The translations under genes and the position numbers were made by a program. From positions 62,001 through 126,000 of the forward strand of contig JAGKQI010000034.1 in the NCBI GenBank assembly GCA_018806915.1: 64,000 nt of DNA, read 5' to 3'. Shown piece after piece: positions 9,012 to 19,547 of this stretch. Each line of letters opens with the position of its first letter. Within the stretch, counting starts at the first letter, position 1. The notes under the pieces are model-generated. The model was not told the DNA's origin. It was given only the letters and a program-made list of their open reading frames with translations, and did no database searches. This DNA comes from Phytophthora colocasiae. Its lineage: Eukaryota > Oomycota > Peronosporomycetes > Peronosporales > Peronosporaceae.

Positions 9012-11015
9012 CTAATTATTGCAAGCATCTAAGAAAACTGTGGCGAACATGTTGTATCTGCATTCGTCTACGTCTTTTGCGGTGATTCGCTGTTGCGTCA
9101 ATGTTTGTAGGTCTTCCGTTGCATCTGTGTGCATTGCCACGTTCAGAAATACTTCAAACCACTTTACAATCAACACGCCGCAATTGTAACCGTCATTTTG
9201 CTTCCAAGCGGTCGACGTCTTCGGCGTGAACTTATAACCAGGATCTACAAACGGAATGACGTAATCGGTCATTATCTTTTCCACTTTAGAGATGTAGTCG
9301 ATCCTGTGCATCGGATCGTAAATCCACAGTATTTCACTGCGAAAGTCAAAAATTACTGCACACCAGTGCGAAATGTCCACTTCGATATTTACCGGAAGAA
9401 AAACCACTCGCCCCTTGGCACCTTTACTGAATATTTGGCGATTGGTATCCAGCAGTCTTTTTCGGTCTTCTTCTTGTTAAAAGCCTAGAAATACAGGATC
9501 CACCGCAATGATCTCGTTGACACCACCTCTATTTTTTCCAGTCATTTTTGCTTTTGAGGCTGTATGAAGCGACGCTACAAAGACGCACCCGTCCGAGAGC
9601 CATCCTTCTCCAGCAAATTTCGTAAGGTCATCAAATTGAATAATTGTTTCACCAATCCTCGATTTAAATGCCGAATACATGTTCAACAGTGGCAGTCTTG
9701 TCAAAATAGTGCTTCTTTCCTCTGTGTCAGATCTCTTCTCCACCCATCGCGTCAATTTGCGCACGCTGCCAATTTTTTTTGCGAGATAGTGCCACTCTTT
9801 CATAGTGTCAATGTCGCGACTTGAAAAGGTACCAATATCTAGGATCGAAATGACAATAGCATCTGGAGGAGGAACCGGTCGCTTGTTCTGACGCTCTCGA
9901 AAAGCTGCACTACTTGCTACATCAGCAGATTTGTTCACCAGAACCTCGGGTAAAACGAAGCGAACGTTGCGTTCTACTAGTAACTCTTCCCCTGGAACTT
10001 GAACTCGCGCTTTAGGCCGCTTAAACTTTGCCTCTTGATGCCTGACTTGAATCGCAGAGAATATCGGCCCCACTGCTGCAAGCGATAATTTCTTCTCATC
10101 AACGTAGTCTCGAAGGGTTACTAACGTAATATCACCCACAGTGTTGAGTTGGTCAGCTAATGCCTTGGTGTCTTCAAATTCCTTCCGTACTTTAGCCCTT
10201 TTAGTTGCTCGCCTGATTTTAGGCCGTCCCGATGGTTTGCTGGCCGGATTAAGTTTAACAGTCAAATCTTCGTCCGTACTGTTCCCGTTATCCTCATATC
10301 TGTTGTCACGTAAATTTAGGCGCCGGCTTGCTGTTCTGGGGGTAGCCTGTTTCACTTGTCTGGACAATGGGATTGAGTTGGTGATTGATTCACGAACTCG
10401 AGCTGAATTGGTGATCGTATCACAAACTCGCTCAGAATTGGTCTCGGTAGCGCCACCTTTATCACTTGGGGAACCTAGTGTAGGATCCATTACGTGAGTC
10501 TCTTCACGATTGGTTTGCGTGTCTGGTACTTGGTCGCCAACATTTCCACTAGCTAATGCTGAAGTAGTGACACTAAGTAGTGGTGGACCGGGTTCAGTTT
10601 CATCAACATTGGAAACACAAGCAACTGGGTCACAAATACTATAAGAGTTGGTGACTTGATCACAAACACAGGGAGAGTTGGTGTTAGGGTCACAAACTCT
10701 AACAGTGTTGGTTGTAGGTTCACAAACCGCAGTACTATTGATAACTGTGGACACTTGTGGGGACAGAGGGACCACATTGTCGAGTCTTGCGATGCTTTCG
10801 ACCTTAGTAAGGTAACTCAGCCACTTGTTGAAACTCCGAGTGCCTTTATCAGCGATAACTTCGGCAAGTTTTTGGCAAACAGCAAACCCAGCCCGATACT
10901 TTTCATTGTGCCCGAGAGTACGTGTAGTAGAAGCGTCGACGTCTCTGACAGTAAAGATAGAAATTGTGCCTTCGTCATCGGAGTCCTTGTCACCAATTAG
11001 CCATCTCTCCGGGAT
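9012..11015 (-). pseudogene. Ulp1/C48-type peptidase region of the MULE, in frame with the transposase
   Basis: This open stretch follows the transposase stop (TGA 11016-11018) in the same frame. It begins IPERWLIGDKDSDDEG, has a low-complexity linker with repeated VCDxxTNS-like units, then a Lys/Arg-rich region (PSGRPKIRRATKRAKVRKE). It ends in a C48 cysteine-peptidase fold: WLSDGCVF, then catalytic His (ISHWCAV), Asp (IYDPM) and Cys with the oxyanion Gln (KQNDGYNCGV). One TAA (9477-9479) splits the peptidase domain before the His. The first ATG lies well inside the linker, so a free-standing gene with a normal start is not evident. The family cleaves SUMO/ubiquitin-like proteins; a role in transposition is inference. 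Confidence 0.75.
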
Positions 11016-13014
11016 TCAATCGTACGGAATGACAGACCGAAATTCTTCATTTTGGAGCCTCAAAAACATGATGTGGCAGCACGGTAGTAGCACCGTCTGG
11101 TGAAAACTGCAGCTACACTTGTTTTCCAGCACACTGACAGCGAATGTTGCACCGGATTTATGACTTGTCAGGGTGACGTAACTGGGACTGACTTCATCAG
11201 CGGAGATAGAGTAGCTTTCCGCACGACAGGCTGTGTACTGGCCTTCTACCAAATCACAGGCGTGGTGAGTGGCGAGCTTTGCTAACACGCTCATTTCGGC
11301 GTCATAGCGCTGGTTGAATCGAAATCCGACACGTTTCACTTTGGCGCTATATTCATCCTCTGCAGACTGCTGCAGGAAGAGCAAGTGGTCGATGCACTCA
11401 TCCATTGCCATGTGTCTGTGCAAAATGTCCTTTGCTGCACCCCAGCTCGCTTCCAAACGATTGTTCGTATTGTTATCAAGATGCGGAATATTGCCACGCT
11501 TAAAAGTGCACCATAACCCCTTGCATTTCAACCAATTCTCCTCCAAATAATCCATGAATACAGGTCTTGTTTCACATAGCTTCTGTAGTGCAGAAAGGTA
11601 GTGACCGAATGACTCCTCAGTTGCCGCACGAACCATTAGCGTCAGCAGGTTCTTCACATGTGTCTTCTCAAAGTTCGAAAATCCATAGTTCTTCTTGCTC
11701 ACCTCCCGCTTCAAGTAATCAATAACGTGAAATTGACAAAGAATAACCGTAGCATTCGGGAATTCATCTTTCAGCAGAGCCAGCTCAGTGAAATCTTTGT
11801 CGATGATAATTACCTTCACCTCACGCCAAGCCGGATTGTTTTCTTTGAATGCAGAAACAGCGCACTCCATATTCGATCTGCTTTCTCCATCCACCAAAGA
11901 ATGCTGTGAAAATTTGCCACAGCCAAATTTATCGGTGACCATGAAGCTGAACAAGCGGTAACTACAAATTCAACATATAAATTAGTTGGTGATCCGATAA
12001 CCTTGTGAAAGCTACACCAATTATTACCGATTGATGTTGGTGCCGTACGTAGCATCAACACAGAGGGCTTCAGGAAACTTTCGAGTCATCCTACGCATAA
12101 ATGCAGTCTGAAAGGTGATACACGAGGTCAACCCTGTTGTAGAATCTCTGAATACGTTGACAGCATTGCCTGGACCTTCGCTAAAATCACGAAGCAATTG
12201 CGAGACTCGAACGTTGTCATTTTCTGAAGTGTAGGTTTCACGCCGCATCTTGGCAATAAGATTTTCCACGTCCTTTGGTAAAATAGGTTTACCGGAGACC
12301 TCCTTTAGATAACGTAAAATCTTCTTCTTCTTTGAGCCTCCTGTAATCCAAAATAAACTATTAGATACCGACGACGTTCAGAGCATCCACATTGTACCTT
12401 GAATAAGGGTCTTCACGACGCTTTGTGTGCCAGGGGAATTGATTTTCCGCGCCTCCGGATAAGAGTAATAGACGTTCCCGTTGACGTCGTGGTTGTGACC
12501 GGCGTTATGGACTGTGACTCGCACCTTAAAAGTATTATCATTCTTGTCCTTGAATAGATTTGCATTCAGCTTCGCCGGACACCCCGTTGATCGAATACGA
12601 TGGTTTGTCCGCGTCCCTTTTCCACGTGGCTTAAACTCCCAGCCATGTGTGCAGATGAAGTACTTTGCGTAAGAGCCAAGTTCCTCGCCCCAAAGTTCCG
12701 CTCTTGTACCCCTCTTTGCTGCCTGTGCAGCTCGCGACCTATTCCGGTCTTTGACGGATATCGTCGACCGGATCTTGTAGAGCTGGTGAGTGTCCTCATT
12801 GTACCTGTAGCCAACAAGTATTGTGTTAAGCCTCGTACTATTGAAAACAGCTAGAATCATATAAGGCCAAAACGTACTTGTCAAACGCAGACTGAAACGC
12901 TTCCCACGACGAAAACACGCCATCGAAAGTGTCAAACGACTGGACAGGCTCCTGATGATCTCTGTCATCGTTCTCACTACTATACTTCCGCTTCTTGGGC
13001 TTTGTCGTGGCCAT
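11016..13014 (-). CDS. MULE transposase, four exons, 600 aa
   Basis: The hand-built model is 13014-12878, 12804-12398, 12340-12028 and 11961-11016. All three introns (73, 57, 66 bp) are GT-AG, keep phase, and sum to 601 codons. Start ATG 13014 gives MATTKPKKRKY, with an SV40-like nuclear signal. Next is a C2H2 FAR1/FLYWCH-like DNA-binding module (ICTHG ... TGCPAK ... HNAGHNH). The MULE catalytic domain has LCVDATYG (first Asp), IIIDKDF, CQFHVIDYL and NNRLEASW (Glu). A C-terminal SWIM zinc finger (CSCSF ... PCCH) completes it. All key residues are present, so the transposase itself looks intact. Length is normal for autonomous MULEs. Confidence 0.88.
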
Positions 13015-13211
13015 CGTGGACTTGTAGCAAGGGGCCGAGAAGCGCGCAATTTAACGGTGCTATCGGGGGGGATCGAACAAATGAAAGCCAGTGGTTGCTG
13101 GCCGATCGAAATTTGAAAAAATCAGAATTTTAAAAACTGAAATACCGGTGTTGGCGGTATTCCAAATCAGGCCGTTTTACGGCACAAATAATTTGTGACA
13201 GTAGGCATTTC

Positions 13212-13806
13212 CAAATAAAAAATTGCCAATTTACATCGCTTACATCGCTACAGACAGATACTTTGAGAGTAGATACGGTTTTTTAATCAAAGGATAGAGA
13301 TATGGCATTGACATCCTCTATAAGTTGGTTTTGCGCGGATCCGCGCAAAAGCACCACACTCCACGCAGAGCGATCTCAGTGCTAAAACTTGGTAGATATA
13401 TAGAGAACCGATTGAAGCAGCTTGTGACGCGTTTGCAGGGCGCTTCCTCGTGTGCACGACGCACAAGGGCGAAATATCTGCTTAAGGTGATGCGTGAAAA
13501 TCGCTGCCACGTTATCGAATGCGCGGATCCGCGCACTGCGGTTTAAGCACTAAGAGTGCCGCCTGTCTCACACGTTCTTAAATGTGCCGAAGATTGAGAC
13601 GGGCGCGTCTGGCGGAGCTAAAGCGACAGGGGGTTCGTCTACAGTGCCGTGCTCTTCAACTGTGTGGCTCTTAAACCGTATGTGTAATCGATCGGAATGA
13701 TGGTCTACCTCACCAACACTCTATCCAAATGATTATTATGCCGTACCAAAGGTTCATAGTCTGTATGCAAGTCGATTTGTGAAGAGCTCACTTTCCAATC
13801 GTCGCC
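13212..13806. other. Spacer with two GC palindromes; promoter of the first GIN-type gene
   Basis: A perfect 22-bp palindrome centred on GCGCGGATCCGCGC lies at 13329-13350. The same 16-bp core recurs at 13520-13535, about 190 bp later. Between them both strands are open for about 70 codons with no recognisable product. They could bound a small element, but no target duplication was found. The last 150 bp should include the promoter of the gene at 13807. Confidence 0.4.
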
Positions 13807-15123
13807 ATGGCGCACACTTCAACTCTTTTCGCGATTCTTTTGTTGCCTGCAATTGCGTTGGCTTCCGTCACATCCACAAATATCTCTAGCTCTACAGACC
13901 TTTTATCGCCTGAATTATTGGAGAGAACATGGACAATTTCCGCCCCCAGCATCGACAAACTCGAGATTCAAGTGGCTGGTAACGTCTTCGTGGACTACGA
14001 CAGTTCGCTGCAATCCAATGATCAAGTCGCTGCTAAAGTTATAATGCGAGCCAGCTCCTCAAAGCTACTTGAACCTGTGGAGGCTACGAGCATTGGCAGC
14101 AACGACAATGGTCTCCGTCTGCACTACAAGAACCAGCAGGTGCATGTTGAAGGACTCGTAACCACTGAGATTTTGCTGAGCAAACCTAACGCACTGCGCT
14201 CCATTAGCTCCACAAATACGCAGAACGTGGTGCTGAGAGACAACGTTGTTGTAAAGGAAGACAAAGAAGCGGAGCTACATTTCTCCACCCACGGCAGCGG
14301 TCATCTTTTCGTCGAGTCAGCCAGTGATTCATTTGATGTACGATCGATTGGACTTGTTGTGTCTGGAGACGGAGGTATCCAGCTCCAGGCGTCCTCGCTC
14401 AAGATTGCGGGTGAACTGGTGGTTTCTCTAGTTGGGTCGGGCCATGTTGCTGTTCTTGCGAAGGAAAGCCTCATCGCCAGCAAAGTGGAGTCTGCAGTTG
14501 CGGGGACAGGCAAAGTCGTCGTACAAACTCCAGGCTTTCAGACCGAGACAATCGCAACGGAGATCGTAGGGAACGGAGATGTCACGTACGAAACTTCAGG
14601 GATGTGTGGAGAGGAGAAGATTCGCCTTGCGGCAGAAGGTTCCGTGAATGCAGCATCGATTGTGTGCAAGAACGCTGATATCTCCATCCTCGGGACTGGT
14701 GAAGTGATTGTCCAAGCTACTGAGCGCCTTTCAGCGCTGCTACTTCTTACGGGCTCAATCAAGTATGTGAATGCCCGTCCTAAATCTATCCAGTCGTCAG
14801 GCATCGTGTTGGAAAGCAGTATCAAGCCAGCTGAGGTCGTTCCGTTGGTGAAACACACTCCTCTCAATCCACCCAACAGAGCAGCCACTGGTGTCTTCCT
14901 AACTGTGGAACCCGCCAACAACCATGCCAATCCATACGTCCACGCACGCCCTGTAATTGCAACGACTATGCGACTACAGAACCTCAGTGCGTCCTTGCCT
15001 GAAAGCATGAGCGCTCTTGTGCTCTTCGAAGTGGCTCTGGTTGCTATGGCATTCACATCTTTCTCAGTGTTCAAGTTCCAACAACGACGGATCCGCAACA
15101 AGTACCAGACGTTGCTGCCATGA
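13807..15123 (+). CDS. Secreted/surface beta-repeat protein (head GIN, DUF2807-like), copy 1
   Basis: The 438-residue protein starts with a clear signal peptide (MAHTSTLFAILLLPAIALASVTS). The extracellular part is built of short beta-strand repeats with Gly-Ser/Thr-Gly-(Asp/His/Lys/Glu) turns (HGSGHLFV, SGDGGIQL, VGSGHVAV, AGTGKVVV, GTGEVIV). It ends in one membrane helix (about 400-420) and a short basic tail (RRIRNKYQTLLP). The pattern matches the auto-transporter adhesin head GIN domain (PF10988), a solenoid found in bacteria and oomycetes. A role in surface adhesion or wall contact is inference. It is most like copy 4 (18222-19547): both share QVAGNVFVDYD after the leader. First of four tandem genes. 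Confidence 0.8.
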   Translation: MAHTSTLFAILLLPAIALASVTSTNISSSTDLLSPELLERTWTISAPSIDKLEIQVAGNVFVDYDSSLQSNDQVAAKVIMRASSSKLLEPVEATSIGSNDNGLRLHYKNQQVHVEGLVTTEILLSKPNALRSISSTNTQNVVLRDNVVVKEDKEAELHFSTHGSGHLFVESASDSFDVRSIGLVVSGDGGIQLQASSLKIAGELVVSLVGSGHVAVLAKESLIASKVESAVAGTGKVVVQTPGFQTETIATEIVGNGDVTYETSGMCGEEKIRLAAEGSVNAASIVCKNADISILGTGEVIVQATERLSALLLLTGSIKYVNARPKSIQSSGIVLESSIKPAEVVPLVKHTPLNPPNRAATGVFLTVEPANNHANPYVHARPVIATTMRLQNLSASLPESMSALVLFEVALVAMAFTSFSVFKFQQRRIRNKYQTLLP

Positions 15124-15327
15124 ATCGTAGTATTTACCTTAACCTGTATTTTGATTGTAATGAAATCTTCCACTTCAAGCTGAAAGTTGCCTTTCAAGCC
15201 AGTTCGCATTTCAGCCAACCGAATTCAAATCATTTCGATTCAAGCATTCTTATTGGTGCGTGACAGTGTATGAGTGTCCACTTTGTAAGGGAGACTTTGG
15301 TGCACTGTATCTGAATGGAGTGCTGCG

Positions 15328-16635
15328 ATGGAAACCGTCTCTGGGAGTGCGTCAGATATGGACATCAACGTGACTATCGCGTCCAAGTCGTCGCGGATCC
15401 CTCGTTGGCTTGCAGTTCACTGTGAGACTGGTAGCAGTCCGTCCTGTGACGCGAGACGGGTGGACGCTGTGACTGTCCGCGGAAGTCGCAATGTCTTCAT
15501 CCGCTACGAGGAGATGGACGATGCCTGGATCAGTGAGAACAATGAAGTTGCAAGAGTTCGAGTTATTAAGGGGGACGTCCGTGACAGGAAGGACGTTATC
15601 GTCCATCTTGGGATGATAAATGAGCTCTTGACATTGGATATCACTGCGCTCAAGAATACAATTGAAGTCGTGTTACTTCAGAAAAACCAGCTGCAACGAG
15701 TGATTAATCAAGGGTCAGGAAATCTTATCGTGGAGGACAATATATTGTCCACAATGGGATCATCATTGTCCATTGCAACAGTGGGAAGTGGAGATACTTA
15801 TGCTACGTCCACAGAGACAATTAGAGTGGACACGGTAACGTTAAGCTCCAGAGGAAGTGGACGATTGCAGATGGTGTTCTCGGAAGTCAGAGTAACCAAG
15901 TTCCGAGCGGAATATTACGCTTCGGGGGATATGACATTGTTTGTTGATTCAGAGAGCGATGTCTACGAGTTTGCTGTGATAGCAGAAGGATCGGGTGATG
16001 CGTGTATAGGCTGGGACTCGCCTATAACTGTAAACCAGTTTCAGGTTTCACACATCGGATCGGGTGACGTCTCTGTTGGACCACGAGGCTTGTGTCAGTC
16101 TGCTAAGCTGGCGATGCAAAGCTCAGGAAAACTTGACGTTGGTGGGGTGCAGTGCGACATGGTGGATGTGGATTTAATGAGCAGTGGCGAAGTGACCGTG
16201 CAAGCTATGAATTACTTGGATGTTGAAGCGTACGGCAGTGGACAAGTGAAGTTTACGGGTGCAACTCCTCATGCAATTGCTAGTCGAGGCAATCGGCAGC
16301 TCTTCCCGACACTTGTGAGTGATCCCTATGTTCCAGTGAACTGCAAGCGGCATAAAGTACCGGTTATCAAGGCAAAATACGGTGCTGTATCGACTGGAGT
16401 CCTCGCGTCAGCTGAATTGGATTCAGCTGAGAGTAGCTCCTCGGTTGCTGCCCATTCGGACGCAGTCGGTATCTACTGGAACAGCAAGAACCGAGACAAG
16501 GACAACATCCTCCCGCTAGTGGCAGTTGTGTTTGTTGTGGCTTTGATCCTCCGCTGGTTCAACAGCTCACGTCGTCGGGCTCGAGAAGAAGAACGACAAC
16601 CTCTACTTAGCGCACAGCGCCGCGTATATGTTTGA
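15328..16635 (+). CDS. GIN/DUF2807-like beta-repeat membrane protein, copy 2
   Basis: The 435-residue protein lacks an obvious N-terminal leader (METVSGSASDMDINVT). Either export uses the C-terminal helix only or a first exon is missing. The body has the same Gly-Ser-Gly turns (VNQGSGNLIV-like, TVGSGDTYA, SRGSGRLQM, EGSGDACIG, IGSGDVSVG, SSGEVTVQ). Conserved Cys sit around GLCQSAK and GVQCDMVDVD. The C-terminal helix (ILPLVAVVFVVALILRWF) is followed by a basic tail ending RQPLLSAQRRVYV. Copy 3 is the nearest relative, with the same C-terminus. It starts 204 bp after copy 1 stops. Confidence 0.75.
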   Translation: METVSGSASDMDINVTIASKSSRIPRWLAVHCETGSSPSCDARRVDAVTVRGSRNVFIRYEEMDDAWISENNEVARVRVIKGDVRDRKDVIVHLGMINELLTLDITALKNTIEVVLLQKNQLQRVINQGSGNLIVEDNILSTMGSSLSIATVGSGDTYATSTETIRVDTVTLSSRGSGRLQMVFSEVRVTKFRAEYYASGDMTLFVDSESDVYEFAVIAEGSGDACIGWDSPITVNQFQVSHIGSGDVSVGPRGLCQSAKLAMQSSGKLDVGGVQCDMVDVDLMSSGEVTVQAMNYLDVEAYGSGQVKFTGATPHAIASRGNRQLFPTLVSDPYVPVNCKRHKVPVIKAKYGAVSTGVLASAELDSAESSSSVAAHSDAVGIYWNSKNRDKDNILPLVAVVFVVALILRWFNSSRRRAREEERQPLLSAQRRVYV

Positions 16636-16792
16636 CATGTGTCTACCTTTTATGTTTCTCTAAATTGATATGATAAAGTAATAAGATCATATCAACTAAA
16701 ATTCAATTCCCTGAAATATATTGGTTTCTTTAAATTGATCAAAAGTATTCGCCATAATTGATGTCTAATCATAAGAGTTCTCTCGTCTCCCG

Positions 16793-17959
16793 ATGAACGG
16801 CATGCTCTCAGCCGACGTGGCCCCGTACCGCACGGTGCACTGCACTCTTTACAGCGATCTATGCAACGACGATCAGCCATTCGTTGTCATTGTCACTGGC
16901 AGCAACGACGTTGTTCTTCACTATGAAGACCCTGGTACTCCTGGAAGTGGCGATGTGGCTCGAATTCCAGTGAAAGGCAGCGATTCTGGCTCGCTCGCAC
17001 AACTCATTTCAATTGACGGCCTCCCGGTGTTGGAGCTTTCGGCTACAAGCCGCAAACTCAATGTGATTTTGCTACGTAAGGAGCGAGTGCAGCGTATCGT
17101 GAACCAAGGTTCAGGGAAAGTGACTGTCAACGACTACGTGCTCGCCACCAATGGACCAAGTCTCACCGTTAGCTCTATCGACAATGGTGATATGTTCTTG
17201 ACAGCTTCCACACCGATCAAAGTGGACGAGCTATCTCTAAGTGCTCAAGGGAGTGGGAATATCCAAGCCTCGTTCTCCGAATTCGACGTTAAAACGGTAT
17301 CGGCGAAGGTGGCTTCTTCAGCTGATGTGACGGTTCTAGCTGCGTCTCAAGGCTCTGCAGATTCCCTAACGTTATCTGTTCAAGGATCAGGTTCACTGTG
17401 TCTTTCAGCTGGTTCTTCTATCGAGACGAACGATCTTATTATCAAGAAAGTAGGCACTGGAGATATTTCGATTGGACCGCAAGGTTCATGTAAGACTGCG
17501 GAACTGACGACTACTGGATCGGGTACTATTGATGCTGGTGGAATCCAGTGTGTAGATGTCAACGTGGATCTATTGGGCAGTGGAAATGTGTTCGTACAAG
17601 CGACTGATTCGTTGTCTGGTGATGTCTACGGGAGTGGCATGTTACGATACTTCGGCAACGCACCACATTCGATCGACAACATCAATTACCTCGGTCTTGT
17701 GACTGCGTTGCCTGCCTCGAGCTCATACCATCCGTCGGAGTGCAAGGTGAAATCATTCTTATCTTCCAAGGCAAAAGCGTCAGCCAGCGTCGGTAAGGAG
17801 CTGAGCTACGACGTCGACATGGATAAAGACCACATCATCTACCTTGGAGTGGTCGTATTCATCGTAGCTTTGGTGCTACGTTGGTTCAACGAGTCTCGAC
17901 GTCGAGCTAGAGAAGAACGCCAACCTCTTGTAGGTGCGGAACGGCGTGTGTACGTGTAA
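16793..17959 (+). CDS. GIN/DUF2807-like beta-repeat membrane protein, copy 3
   Basis: The 388-residue protein is a shorter relative of copy 2 and likewise lacks a clear signal peptide at ATG 16793. It has regular Gly-Ser-Gly repeats about every 20 residues (NQGSGKVTV, AQGSGNIQA, VQGSGSLCL, VGTGDISIG, TGSGTIDAGG, LGSGNVFVQ, YGSGMLRY). A C-terminal helix (HIIYLGVVVFIVALVLRWF) and tail ESRRRAREERQPLVGAERRVYV follow, so the protein ends with a dibasic cytosolic tail. A relic of this subtype lies far away at about 53060-53496. Function is unknown; a cell-surface solenoid is the best inference. Confidence 0.77.
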   Translation: MNGMLSADVAPYRTVHCTLYSDLCNDDQPFVVIVTGSNDVVLHYEDPGTPGSGDVARIPVKGSDSGSLAQLISIDGLPVLELSATSRKLNVILLRKERVQRIVNQGSGKVTVNDYVLATNGPSLTVSSIDNGDMFLTASTPIKVDELSLSAQGSGNIQASFSEFDVKTVSAKVASSADVTVLAASQGSADSLTLSVQGSGSLCLSAGSSIETNDLIIKKVGTGDISIGPQGSCKTAELTTTGSGTIDAGGIQCVDVNVDLLGSGNVFVQATDSLSGDVYGSGMLRYFGNAPHSIDNINYLGLVTALPASSSYHPSECKVKSFLSSKAKASASVGKELSYDVDMDKDHIIYLGVVVFIVALVLRWFNESRRRAREERQPLVGAERRVYV

Positions 17960-18221
17960 AAGATCATGCCCGGAACTTTGCTTTAGCAATGCAAGTCGCG
18001 TTTCATTTGGCTTCCAGCACACAATCTGTTCGCATTGGTTGAGTGGTGTGTGCTAGACGTGTGGTTGAACTGTTCTTTGAGATTGGTCTTCTGAATGATT
18101 GTAAATAATCCGGAATGAATGTAAAACTTCAACTTATTCATGGTACGCTTCTACCCACTCACAACGCAATTTGCCGTTCAAAGACCACACGCGCATCCTC
18201 AAGCACCGGAACTCTTTCAGC

Positions 18222-19547
18222 ATGAAGCTCATCTCGGTGTTCGTAGCTATTGCGCTGACTCAGTCAGTCACACACGCTGCTCTGTCCATCACTTCCACGG
18301 AGCCTACACGAAACCTGAACGGGGCTTTCCTGGAGAAGATTTGGACTGTAAATGGCGAAGTTGGTGACGTGTTCAATGACTTGAAGGTACAAGTCGCTGG
18401 CAACGTGTTCGTCGACTATGACGCTTCGCTCAGTTCCGATGCTGTCACGGCTAAAGTGATCATGCGCAGTGGTTCCCCCGAGATGCTCGACCTCGTGGAC
18501 GTTTCTACTGTCCAGGACACAGCGAACAGTGGCGTGCGAGTCCACTATAAGAACACGGACGCTCGGGTGGTAGGAAACGTCATCACACAAGTTCTTATAA
18601 GCCACCCGAACGTTCTGTCCAGTGTCAGCGCCGCTCATACGGACAATATCGTATTGGGCGAAGGTATCGTAGTGAACGACGCATCATCCAGTCTGGAGCT
18701 TGATACAAGCAGCGACGCGGATATCTTCGTGGGTTCATTCCAAGATCCGATCGCGTTAAAAGCTATCGCTATCGCTAGTTCCGGAGACGGACGGGTTCAA
18801 CTACTGGCGTCTTCGATTCAAGCGGACAGTATTACCGTCTCTCTATCTGGAGATACCAAGACAGTCATCGCTGCGAAAGACCGTATCACTGTTGATTCCT
18901 TTGTATCGACGATCTCTGGGGATGGCAAGATCTTCGTGGAGACTGCAGACTTCCAATCGCAGAAGCTCTCGTCGGTTCTATCAGGTGATGGAAAAGTCTC
19001 GTACTCTTCAGCTGGATCTTGTGTGGATCAGAGCATTCGTTTAAGTGGTGACGCTTCTGTCTATGCTGGGTCGATTGTATGCAAGGACACAGTGGTGGCT
19101 ACATCTGGAGACGGTAAAGCTATCATCCAGACTACGGGAACGCTCACATCGGTTGGTGGAGGTTCGGTTAAGTACGTAAATGCTCCCCCACAACGCGTTG
19201 TTTCCAGCTCCATCTTCAGGAAGCACAGCAACGTCAAGCCGACCAAGTACAACAAGTTCAAGACGCATCGTCCGTCACTTCCTCCCACCCGTACGCCAAC
19301 AGAGCTGACTATTGTGCTGAAAGCCTCGTGGTTTGGAGAAGCCCCGCATGTTATTGTGTACTCAGGCATTGGAAGTGCAATTTTCATCGACGGCACGGGG
19401 CTCGCTGCAACTGATATTCCAGCGCAGCAATACGGTATCGGTGTGTTCGGCGTTTTCGCTTCTGTGGCTGGAGTTGCGGCTATTGCAGTGGTTGCTTTTA
19501 AGCTACGTGAACACCATGCTCGTGAAAAGTATGCGCCGCTTGTTTGA
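18222..19547 (+). CDS. GIN/DUF2807-like secreted/surface protein, copy 4
   Basis: Start ATG 18222 is chosen because it opens a signal peptide (MKLISVFVAIALTQSVTHA). The frame upstream has no ATG. The 441-residue product resembles copy 1: QVAGNVFVDYDASL after the leader, then turns of the form SSGDGRVQL, LSGDTKTVI, ISGDGKIFV, LSGDGKVSY and TSGDGKAII, so Ser-Gly-Asp-Gly is preferred to Gly-Ser-Gly. Cys pairs sit at AGSCVDQ and IVCKD. A C-terminal helix (about 410-430, FGVFASVAGVAAIAVVAF) and tail REHHAREKYAPLV end it. The array thus holds two subtypes in the order A-B-B-A. Confidence 0.8.
   Translation: MKLISVFVAIALTQSVTHAALSITSTEPTRNLNGAFLEKIWTVNGEVGDVFNDLKVQVAGNVFVDYDASLSSDAVTAKVIMRSGSPEMLDLVDVSTVQDTANSGVRVHYKNTDARVVGNVITQVLISHPNVLSSVSAAHTDNIVLGEGIVVNDASSSLELDTSSDADIFVGSFQDPIALKAIAIASSGDGRVQLLASSIQADSITVSLSGDTKTVIAAKDRITVDSFVSTISGDGKIFVETADFQSQKLSSVLSGDGKVSYSSAGSCVDQSIRLSGDASVYAGSIVCKDTVVATSGDGKAIIQTTGTLTSVGGGSVKYVNAPPQRVVSSSIFRKHSNVKPTKYNKFKTHRPSLPPTRTPTELTIVLKASWFGEAPHVIVYSGIGSAIFIDGTGLAATDIPAQQYGIGVFGVFASVAGVAAIAVVAFKLREHHAREKYAPLV

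Larger units (their letters stand above)
8787..13211 (-). mobile_element. Mutator-like element (MULE) with transposase and Ulp1-type peptidase
   Basis: The 4.4-kb element is bounded by an 18-bp perfect inverted repeat (8794-8811 and 13188-13205, CCTACTGTCACAAATTAT and its complement). Outside the repeats the direct repeat CAAATAAAAA occurs at 8777-8786 and 13212-13221, fitting the 9-10 bp target duplication made by Mutator transposases. The few bases between direct repeat and TIR core match poorly, so the exact ends are uncertain by about 7 bp. It contains a spliced transposase gene (11016-13014) and a Ulp1-like reading frame (9012-11015), both on minus. MULEs with ULP peptidases are known from plants (Kaonashi group). 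Confidence 0.8.

Noticed and set aside
9477..9490. Tiny intron removing the TAA in the Ulp1 domain
   Set aside because: No GT-AG pair with a realistic length (50 bp or more) and correct phase spans the stop; a simple nonsense change is more likely.
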